Positions 10,901 to 16,835 of a DNA stretch of 37,439 nt are shown piece by piece (positions within the stretch are counted from its first letter, which is position 1; the number at the start of each line of letters is the position of its first letter). Location of the stretch: NCBI RefSeq assembly GCF_001039355.2, contig NW_019774358.1, positions 474,577-512,015 on the forward strand. The letters are read 5' to 3'. The notes under the pieces are model-generated. The model searched no databases and was not told the DNA's origin. It worked only from the letters and a program-made list of their open reading frames with translations. This DNA comes from Lingula anatina (lineage: Eukaryota; Brachiopoda; Lingulata; Lingulida; Lingulidae). The translations under genes were made by a program, and so were the position numbers.

Positions 10901-12062
10901 CACTGGTGCCATCCTTATTGGTCACATCCTCATCGGTGTCATCCTCATTAGTACCCTCCTCACTGGTGCCATCCTTATTGGTCACATCCTCATCGGTGTC
11001 ATCCTCATTAGTACCCTCCTCACTGGTGCCATCCTTATTGGTCACATCCTCATCGGTGTCATCCTCATTAGTACCCTCCTCACTGGTGCCATCCTTATTG
11101 GTCACATCCTCATCGGTGTCATCCTCATTAGTACCCTCCTCACTGGTGCCATCCTTATTGGTCACATCCTCATCGGTGTCATCCTCATTAGTACCCTCCT
11201 CACTGGTGCCATCCTTATTGGTCACATCCTCATCGGTGTCATCCTCATTAGTGCCCTCCTCACTGGTGCCATCCTTATTGGTCACATCCTCATTGGTGTC
11301 ATCCTCATTAGTACCCTCCTCACTGGTACCCTCCTCACTGCTGCCATAATGCTGGCAAATGATTATCTTTATTCCTACAAAATAAAGTTCTGTTTCAGCG
11401 ATCCAGCTAGGCTTTATAAACCCTACTACCAGGTACAAGCAGATAAGAAAGTGAATGGCGTCGTATTAATGGAGGCGTTCAGTGACCTGCCTAATGGGTA
11501 AGCCAAACAACTCATTTATAAAATTTTCATCAAGAAAAAAAATTAATATGTGTTATGCCACAGCGTGTATTTAAATAACCCTGGCCATTGATTAATTGGC
11601 TTTAATAGGTAGATGGACAATTATCCCTATTAATGTTACTTTGCTGCAATTTTTATGTATTTTGCATTACAGTAAAATGAATGACCTCTGGTCAGCATCA
11701 GTTTTTTAACCTCCTCCCCACCCCACCCCAACCCTATGTCAGCAACTGGCTGCCAGGATGTGGCCATGCAATGACCATGATACTAGTATGTACATATGGT
11801 CTATTTACAAAGTCGGTAAATGTCGTTTAGCAAATGTCGTTTACCGTCGTTTTTTTCTTTCAGTGGATGTCGTGACGGAAGGGGCGCTACTTCCAGTAGA
11901 GCTGACGCACCATACTTTCCCTTGGACGCAGTATACGTCGGTGGCGTTTTCTACTTCAATGCGTGGGATGAGATAAGCGTGACAATACCAAGGGACAGCC
12001 TAAAGGCTGTGATTGACATGAATCCAAAGCGTTCCTTTTTTGGCGCTTTCAAGATCCCTTGA
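2959..12062 (+). CDS. TNF superfamily ligand, seven coding exons, 340 aa
   Basis: Exons are 2959-3231, 5962-6049, 7307-7359, 7797-7878, 8181-8409, 11399-11497 and 11864-12062. All introns are GT..AG, all phases agree, and the total is 1,023 nt with TGA at 12060-12062. The protein is a type II membrane ligand: cytoplasmic tail (1-26), membrane helix (27-49), coiled-coil stalk (about 53-90), His-rich linker with an RGD at 103-105 and an N-glycosylation sequon at N98, a furin-type site RRKKR at 136-140, then a TNF homology domain (about 147-340). Domain hallmarks are AVLTHV, SGFYYVYAQLTF, VYVGGVF and the terminal SFFGAFKI. C242 and C277 sit where TNF-alpha has its single disulfide. Family role: a trimeric cytokine that binds TNF receptors, here predicted to be shed by a proprotein convertase. 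An in-frame TAA at 2914-2916 makes the ATG at 2959 the first available. The subfamily is not resolved; the C-terminus looks closest to the BAFF/APRIL/EDA style. Confidence 0.87.
3232..5961 (+). other. Intron 1 of the TNF ligand gene
   Basis: It is about 2.7 kb and no other exon was recognised. It holds TTTA/ATT-rich simple sequence (about 4335-4400), a near-perfect AT palindrome tract (5036-5110) and an abutting poly-T/poly-G tract (about 5141-5171). The intron runs from gtaatt to tttgtag. Confidence 0.6.
5036..5110. repeat. AT-only palindromic tract
   Basis: Overlapping TATAATATTA and TTATATAATA units over 75 bases are self-complementary throughout, so the tract could extrude as a cruciform. 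In TNF intron 1. Confidence 0.85.
5962..6049 (+). CDS. TNF ligand exon 2: His-rich linker with RGD
   Basis: 88 nt, entered in phase 0 and left in phase 1, with acceptor ttatctttgtag and donor cacg|gtaagc. Residues 92-120 are rich in His, Lys and Gly and include THRGDGQ. It is only in frame with exon 4 if the 53-nt exon 3 is also used. Exon 1 could also splice straight to exon 4 in frame, so an isoform lacking exons 2 and 3, and therefore most of the furin site, is possible. Confidence 0.65.
6050..7306 (+). other. Intron 2 of the TNF ligand gene
   Basis: It holds TTTA-rich simple sequence (about 6505-6620) and one inverted-repeat element (6937-7151). No further exon was seen. Confidence 0.55.
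6937..7151 (+). mobile_element. Inverted-repeat transposon (MITE), family A, copy 1
   Basis: The 215-bp element begins GACTGGGTTCCCACAGATTT and ends AAATCTGTGGGAATTCAGTC, flanked on both sides by TAA (6934-6936 and 7152-7154). It has no coding capacity. The terminal repeats and 3-bp duplication suggest a PIF/Harbinger-like non-autonomous element (inference). A second copy lies inverted at 36044-36259. It sits in intron 2 of the TNF gene. Confidence 0.8.
7307..7359 (+). CDS. TNF ligand exon 3: 53-nt micro-exon with furin site
   Basis: Acceptor ctacctttcag and donor aaag|gtatgc bound 53 nt, exactly the length that converts phase 1 from exon 2 to phase 0 for exon 4. It encodes AVHVRHLNTKILRGLRRK, and its end joins KRSED of exon 4 to make RRKKR|S. 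Coupling of the phase fit with a convertase site at the expected place is the reason for accepting it. Confidence 0.65.
7371..7555 (-). mobile_element. Inverted-repeat transposon (MITE), family B, copy 1
   Basis: The 185-bp element starts GAGCGCATTCGGAACAG and ends with the inverted counterpart CTGTTCTAAATGAGCTC. The terminal repeats run about 55 bp (GGACTAACAGATCC is shared). It lies in intron 3 of the TNF gene. It matches the element at 8503-8687 in opposite orientation. The flanking bases do not form a clear duplication here. Confidence 0.8.
7797..7878 (+). CDS. TNF ligand exon 4: start of TNF homology domain
   Basis: 82 nt, entered in phase 0 and left in phase 1, with acceptor ccatgactcag and donor caag|gtaaat. 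It encodes residues 139-165: KRSED completes the furin site and GAVLTHVNKS looks like the first beta strand of a TNF fold (family pattern AHLTG). Confidence 0.78.
7884..7993 (+). repeat. Compound (CT)n(CA)n microsatellite
   Basis: CT runs with a few interruptions (7884-7948) pass directly into CA repeats (7949-7993). The tract starts five bases after the GT of intron 4, so it occupies the 5' third of a 302-bp intron. Confidence 0.97.
8181..8409 (+). CDS. TNF ligand exon 5: core of TNF homology domain
   Basis: Acceptor ttttccccag, donor gaatg|gtaagt, phases 1 in and 2 out. It encodes residues 166-242 (the last one split), including WTEPEHGGMVLNGG and MIPCSGFYYVYAQLTF, the most diagnostic TNF-domain segment. 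The split codon TG|C creates C242. Confidence 0.9.
8503..8687 (+). mobile_element. Inverted-repeat transposon (MITE), family B, copy 2
   Basis: The 185-bp element has ends GAGGGCACTCAGATCAGG and CTGTTCTGAATGCGCTC, flanked by a TTA duplication (8500-8502 and 8688-8690). It is an inverted copy of 7371-7555 and lies in intron 5 of the TNF gene. The TTA duplication fits PIF/Harbinger-type insertion (inference). Confidence 0.83.
8755..9070 (+). repeat. Degenerate short tandem repeat rich in AACACA and CACATCT
   Basis: Loosely repeated units of about 22-28 bases share motifs such as TCACATCTAACACA and AACACAATGTCT. Copies are diverged, so this looks like an old minisatellite. It lies in intron 5, just upstream of the younger 60-bp minisatellite. 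Confidence 0.6.
9250..11346 (+). repeat. 60-bp minisatellite (VNTR) built from 15-bp subunits
   Basis: Twenty-seven consecutive, nearly identical 60-bp units (9721-11340) begin gtcacatcctcatcggtgtc. They are preceded by a more varied zone (9250-9720) of 15-bp subunits such as cctcctcactggtgc. Each 60-mer is four diverged 15-mers, a higher-order repeat. Differences between units are mainly gtg/gta and catcgg/cattgg. The period is a multiple of three and lacks stops, so several frames stay open for over 600 codons. That is a property of the repeat, not evidence of a gene. It lies in intron 5 of the TNF ligand gene. Confidence 0.97.
11399..11497 (+). CDS. TNF ligand exon 6
   Basis: Acceptor ttctgtttcag, donor atgg|gtaagc, phase 2 in and 2 out. 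It encodes DPARLYKPYYQVQAD, KKVNGVVLMEAF and SDLPNG, the D-E strand region of the TNF domain. It starts only about 50 bases after the end of the minisatellite. Confidence 0.88.
11864..12062 (+). CDS. TNF ligand exon 7: C-terminal half of TNF domain and stop
   Basis: Acceptor ttttttctttcag, phase 2 in, TGA at 12060-12062. Residues 275-340 contain C277, VYVGGVFYF, WDEISVTIPRD and the terminal SFFGAFKIP, which are classic C-terminal TNF-superfamily strands. Confidence 0.92.
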
Positions 12063-12325
12063 ATATGTTAAAATACTTCTCAACAAGGCATGTAAATTTA
12101 AATTTATAATCATAAGCACATCTAAATGCAAGATTTTCGCAGGAGAAGAAAGAAACGCGAAACGAGTGAGCAGGTGTAGATATATATTTCCCTCTCCTAT
12201 AGTTCTACATATCTGCACATAAACATGCCCAGTACTGAGACCACAGGGGAATGCGCCTGTGACTTCTCATGCCGTGTAAGACACTGTACAGGTTTCCGAA
12301 TCTGCAGTATTGGTGTATATCTTGG

Positions 12326-12890
12326 TCCCTGATATATCTGACCTTAGTGCGATCTTCGATATACAGAGTACATGTATGACTCAAATCATTCCCGGCGATA
12401 CGCGCCCGTGTTCCATGTCTTGGTTTATTCTATATATGCATGACCTCTGACCAGATATTTGACTTGACTCAAGCCCGGTGATTCATGAAAGTGTTCTAGT
12501 TCTTGGTTTATGTTATATCTGACCTCTGACCTGACCTTTGACCTGATCCATGCCCGGTGATTCATAAATGTATAGTTTTTGGTTTATATTATATCTGACA
12601 TATGACCTGACCTCTGACCTGATTCATGTCCGGCGATACGTGACCGTGTTTCAGTTCTCAATTTATGTTAATGTACATTTGTATATCTGACCTCTGACCT
12701 GACCTTCAACTTGATTCGTGCCCGGTGATACGTGGCCCTGTTTTCGATTTTGGTTTATGCTATATATGACCTCTAACCTGACCTATGACCTGATTCATGC
12801 CCGGTGATATTTAACCGTATTCCAGTTCTTGGCTAGTGATATCTGACCTCTGACCTGACTTATGACTTTATCCATGCCCAGGGACATGTG
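12326..12890. repeat. Degenerate tandem array of about 75-105 bp units with TGACCT motifs
   Basis: About seven diverged units share the order TATATCTGACCTCTGACC, TGACCTGATTCATGCCCGG, TGATACGTG, then a GTTCTTGGTTTATG-like segment. Within units TGACCT recurs, often as TGACCTNTGACCT (for example 12520-12544, 12608-12620, 12688-12700, 12779-12791, 12844-12856). The array starts about 260 bases after the TNF stop codon. Confidence 0.85.
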
Positions 12891-12899
12891 ACATTTGCC

Positions 12900-14260
12900 G
12901 CTGTCACAAAGACACCTGACTAGTGATACTTCTTGTAGTACTGGTACTTATAAAATTGACACGTGACTCATCTGACACGTGACCTGCCATGACACGCAGA
13001 CAAAGACCATGACAATACATGGTGAAAGAATCTATCTATAAATTACTTGCTCGAAACTCTGCGCCGGGAATGTCTTTTAAGGAACCAATACAACAATGAC
13101 TGACAAAACGTGAGCTCTTTCTGTGGTGTCAGCTTTTATCCATAGCCTCAATTCTGACATGATTTCTTGTCCCACTCCCCTCCAAGTCCCGCGAAATATT
13201 TTACTCTACGTCATGAGACTTTAGGTTCTCCGTTCATTCCACTGGTTATAACCAAGAGACTTGCCCTTCATGCGCCGAGCACCAAACTTTTGCTTTTCGA
13301 GGATCAAACGATTTTGTCTTTTAAAAAAGGCAGTGATATTCCTCGGACGTAAACCAAGTAATCTGGTCTTATTTACAGGGGGATAAACGTGTATGTAGAT
13401 ATTTAATATATTTGTAAAGTTTATATTACAGGACCCTGCGCAGTATGTCATAAAACGTAAATTATGAGGATGAACTACCGGTATGCTGTGCATGTTTCCA
13501 CCATATACCTATTACTATTGAAAGAAAGTGGTTAGTATTGAGTCATTAAAAATATTCATTGTTAATACTAGTACAAGTACAATTTTAACCCCCGCCAAGG
13601 ATTTTTTTTCAATTGTCGGTCTGTTGAATAACAGTCTAGCTCACAATTTTCATGATAGGTCAGAAATGGGTAACTTGGAATCAAATTGTGGTTCGCCCTC
13701 TGGGTATTTTTCTTATAAAGGATAGGTGGCGATAATATGTTGTGCATGCGATGGTTCTAAAATATTGAACATGTCTTAAATATGTTGATATATGTATCAC
13801 TGATGAAATGTAATAAAATAATTGATAAGATTTGAAACCAAGCTGTTATTTATAATGTCCTCAGCAACATATCCATAGTACATGAACAAGGTACAGGCAG
13901 TTCTATTACTGTCACTTCCAGTGAGGCAAACGAACAATTTAAATTTATTTATATATTTTGTATATTTATTGATATACGCACAACATGGAAATATGTTCCG
14001 TTCACATCTAACACACCCTTCGTGTGTTTGCATGGCAGCTGTAAGTACCCCGGAAAGAATTCCGGACATGCGTATGCCGATTTCTTACAAACATCTAGAA
14101 ACTTGACAGAATATTGGTACCTGACATGATATGCCAATCTTAGGATCCTTTATTTGCAATATCATAAATGGAAAGAAAAGTAGCCATCTGCAGATAATTA
14201 CGACGTGACGTCGCGATTGAAGATTGTGACGTACCGTGTTCAGGTGACGCAATAAGGGCT
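12900..14260. other. Intergenic, no gene recognised
   Basis: Nothing coding is supported. At 13588-13602 cccgccaaggatt resembles the start of the CCGCCAAGG repeat present in full at 19931, so a decayed copy may lie there. Confidence 0.5.
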
Positions 14261-14262
14261 CA

Positions 14263-14503
14263 TTACCAATGAAACTGTCGGTCTCCGAAGATCGATCCAA
14301 CTCCCCGAGGGCTCTCGCTGAATGCAATCAGGTTAACAGATTAACATGCTTCCTCTTGTTTCCAACTTGCAAGTATAATCATCACCTTTTCTGCATTTTA
14401 CTCAACACGAGGAAGGGCGTTCATCTGTTAATCTGATTGCATTCAGCGAGAGTCCCCGCAGAGTTGGATCGATCTACGGAGACCGATATAGTTTCAATAG
14501 GTA
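14263..14503. mobile_element. Inverted-repeat transposon with long terminal repeats
   Basis: The left arm GAAACTGTCGGTCTCCG (14271 on) is matched inverted by CGGAGACCGATATAGTTTC (ending 14495). Arms of about 75-90 bp include GATCGATCCAACTC, CTCTCGCTGAATGCAATCAG and TTAACAGAT. The unpaired centre is only about 50-60 bp. A further few bases outside (taccaat / ataggta) may belong to the arms, so the exact ends are uncertain. No coding capacity. Confidence 0.82.
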
Positions 14504-15103
14504 TGCGCCCAGAGCCAGCCAGCCTTGAAAATTGACATTTTAGTGGGTGGCAAAATTATTATTATCAACGTCATTTTTAAATAGTTAAATAATAATTCCT
14601 GATATATAATTAATCGAATACGAGCTAGATCTAAGCTCGATTTGCAGAAGTCGCCTCTCAAAAGTGAACAAAAGTATGTATTCAGCTTTTTATGCGAAGA
14701 GCGTCACGTAAAAAGAAACTAGTGCTAGTAAAATACGACCTTCAGTAGGCTTTGTACATATTCAATTTATCAAAACAGCATTTAATACCAAGCATATGTA
14801 CTGAAGTTTAGCCAAGTCCGAGGCTTTGTTCCAATAATATAAGGCCTGTTTCAAATTTGCTGCACAACATTTAATCACAATTTATGTGGTTTCTCAGATT
14901 AAGCATTTTGTTGTTTTCTAAGTATGTCACTTGAAAGGATAATGCTATCAACCCAACTGGTACAACAGACTGACCTTTTCAAGACCTTATTTGATACACT
15001 TGCCCCTTACAGCATTTTATCCTGGAGTCTGCATGGAGCCGATTACAAAAAATGCGAAAAAAAGCATTTTAAAAGTCATCAGTTTGCTAGCAACACTTGA
15101 AAC

Positions 15104-15124
15104 GGGGGTTGGGGTGGGGGTGGG
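15104..15124 (+). other. G-quadruplex-like motif
   Basis: Four G-runs of 5, 4, 5 and 3 are separated by one or two bases (ggggg tt gggg t ggggg t ggg). It lies about 820 bases beyond the norrin stop codon. Confidence 0.6.
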
Positions 15125-15219
15125 AGTGGAGAATACCTCGAACTTGCCGGGGGTCAGCATTTATACATATACCAGTATTTGCCTTACATACTTGTAAGTC
15201 ATATACATACCTACTACAT

Positions 15220-15460
15220 GCCTTATAAATGGGTTAGGCGTTTACTAACTCTACCCGCATTAACACCCATATTTACATCAAAACCCACAAATTAACCAGC
15301 GCCACCAAAGTGGATGAATGTTAGTGCTAGGTATCGCTTTGTTGGTGCTAAATAATTGTACGGTGTGTTGGTTAATTCGTGGGTTTTGTGGTAATATGGG
15401 CGTTAGTGCTTAAAGATTTGCGGGTAGTGTTAGTAAACGCCTAATACGTTTATAAGGTCT
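15220..15460. mobile_element. Inverted-repeat transposon (long arms, TTAGGCG...CGCCTAA)
   Basis: The left arm TTAGGCGTTTACTAACTC (15234) is matched inverted by GTTAGTAAACGCCTAA (ending 15444). The arms continue inward through TACCCGCA, CACCCATATT and AACCCACAAATTAACCA, about 65-70 bp. Outside them, CCTTATAAA and TTTATAAGG also pair, so the element may extend to about 15220-15460. Non-coding. Confidence 0.8.
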
Positions 15461-15942
15461 GTACTAAATTTGAACAGATTTATGGCAAGATAAGGATTTT
15501 ACTGGACCAGGTTTGGATGGCGTTTTCTGTCGGGTCACTATATCTTTCTTACATATAAACAAAGTATGTACAGATGTTGAATCGATACCAGATGGCATGA
15601 CAAAAAAGAGCGGTCACCACACAAAAGTCTGTACAGTCAACGTTTTAGGTGCGCTCTCTCCTCTCTCATTATCAGAAGAGCACATAAAAATGCACTTTAT
15701 AGTACAGTATATGTAGCAAAACACAAAATATCGTGGCCACACTGAAGTCTGAAGTCTCTCTTTCATGTGAATACATATAAGAACCACCATGTACATGTTA
15801 AATCCAAGTTCGTTGACGTAGGATCCTGTCTTATATACATGGAACATGCGCTTTTAAACCGCATCATCTGACTGCAGCCTCGGTGTCGTTCACATTTGAA
15901 AAATGCCGTTTTCTCGCTGTTCCTGGTTTGTTTTAAGGCCAA

Positions 15943-16164
15943 CTATACACACAGGTCACAGCCACATCGGATAATATACCTATATGTAGCAAACACGAAG
16001 TTCCCGTCGGTGCACTGTAGACGTAGAGCCTTCATGACGGAGAGTCTGTCTCTGCAGCATTCACAGCGGTGGTGAAAGGGGTAGAGCAGGACCGGCTGAA
16101 AACTGACCAACGACTCCGTGGAAGACCGGGAGCAAAAGCCTTCACATCTCGTCAGCAGAACTGT
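15943..16164 (-). CDS. NDP: NDP last exon: cystine-knot core
   Basis: It encodes residues 51-123. The acceptor on the minus strand is cttctccctacgttccag, immediately before TVLLTRC. It contains the knot signature CEGFC, then CECC, and ends CGCDLCV. Confidence 0.93.
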   Translation of the reverse strand, partial: TVLLTRCEGFCSRSSTESLVSFQPVLLYPFHHRCECCRDRLSVMKALRLQCTDGNFVFATYRYIIRCGCDLCV

Positions 16165-16585
16165 CTGGAACGTAGGGAGAAGTCGCTTAGTAAAGACCAG
16201 TGGTTGTTGACCGTGTGACTGTTCATTTATTAAAGGTTTTTTTTTAATGAAGTGATCTTCCTTCAGTCAACACCTTAATATTGAAATAGTTTTACCTCCA
16301 ATATTTCGATGTTTGCAGAACATCTTCATCAGGGAATGAGGCTATTCAGGTGAATATACTTACATGTACCCCCCCCCCCCCCCCGACACACACACCTGTT
16401 TTAATATTTGATTTTAAAAGTACACGTATTAATCACATAAACGAATAATTGATCGATTTTTGAAAAAATTAACATCTGTACTAACAGAGAAATGGCCCAA
16501 AGCGGCCCGGGGGCCTCCACTAGTGAATTTCGCAGAACGAACTTTTATTTAAGGATGCACATGAATTACTCGGAGTTCATAGTAT

Positions 16586-16633
<48 letters not shown>

Positions 16634-16835
16634 TTACATTTTTATTATCACACCGTGAACTCAACATAAAATTTCACACATGTACCTTTGTTTCACATTC
16701 CCTGGCTGGATGCCGTATCAGATGCACTTTGTAATGTCGCATACATCTACTCTCCCACTTTACGGCACTTCCTACAACGACATAGCACAGCAACACAGAA
16801 CACATCATGGCCACGTGACCACCCTCTGAGCGCAT
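15943..16835 (-). CDS. NDP: Norrin (NDP), cystine-knot ligand, two coding exons, 123 aa
   Basis: Coding exons on the minus strand are 16835-16686 and 16164-15943, joined phase 0 with a GT..AG intron of 521 bp. The total is 372 nt with a TAG stop. Residues 10-24 form a short signal peptide (MMCSVLLCYVVVGSA). The mature part has 11 cysteines (31, 47, 57, 61, 84, 86, 87, 101, 117, 119, 122), matching human norrin in number and, apart from one residue between C61 and C84, in spacing. Diagnostic segments are RCMRHY, VLLTRCEGFC, SLVSF, CECCR, KALRLQC and ATYRYI. Family role: a secreted dimeric cystine-knot growth factor that in vertebrates activates Frizzled-4 with LRP5/6 to drive beta-catenin signalling. 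The start at 16835 gives nine residues before M10; M10 or M11 could be the true start. Other cystine-knot proteins (bursicon, mucin/VWF C-terminal domains) were considered, but residue-level similarity favours norrin. Confidence 0.92.
16165..16685 (-). other. Norrin intron
   Basis: 521 bp bounded on the minus strand by gtacatg and ccag. It carries a poly-C run (16369-16384 on the plus strand) and a (GA)n microsatellite (16589-16629). Confidence 0.8.
16589..16629 (+). repeat. (GA)n microsatellite
   Basis: About 20 uninterrupted GA units lie within the norrin intron. Confidence 0.97.
16686..16835 (-). CDS. NDP: NDP first coding exon: signal peptide and first two mature cysteines
   Basis: Exactly 50 codons, from ATG at 16835 to AAG|gtacat at 16686. 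RCMRHYKVHLIRHPARECETK lines up with the human norrin segment around Cys39-Cys55. Just upstream of the ATG on the minus strand is tttatattttttag|gtgtgaga, a plausible acceptor for a non-coding first exon, as vertebrate NDP has. Confidence 0.88.

Noticed and set aside
9721-11340. Regular repeats as a CRISPR array
   Set aside because: Units are contiguous with no unique spacers, in a eukaryotic intron.
9333-11438. Minus-strand open frame of about 700 codons with acidic 20-residue repeats
   Set aside because: It is the reverse reading of the 60-bp minisatellite, whose period is a multiple of three without stops. Its start lies antisense within TNF exon 6, and it has no independent gene signals.
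9072-11501. Plus-strand open frame of about 800 codons through the minisatellite
   Set aside because: Same cause. Only the last part (exon 6) is real coding sequence, and a consensus acceptor separates it from the repeat. Stops between 8410 and 9072 block simple read-through from exon 5.
15943-16164. Reading the cystine-knot exon as bursicon, glycoprotein hormone or a mucin/VWF C-terminal domain
   Set aside because: The cysteine pattern alone would allow these, but VLLTRCEG, SLVSF, KALRLxC and ATYRYI plus the upstream exon (RCMRHY) match norrin specifically.
16492-16734. Open frame with an Arg-Glu repeat
   Set aside because: It is translation of the GA microsatellite within the norrin intron, on the strand opposite to the gene.
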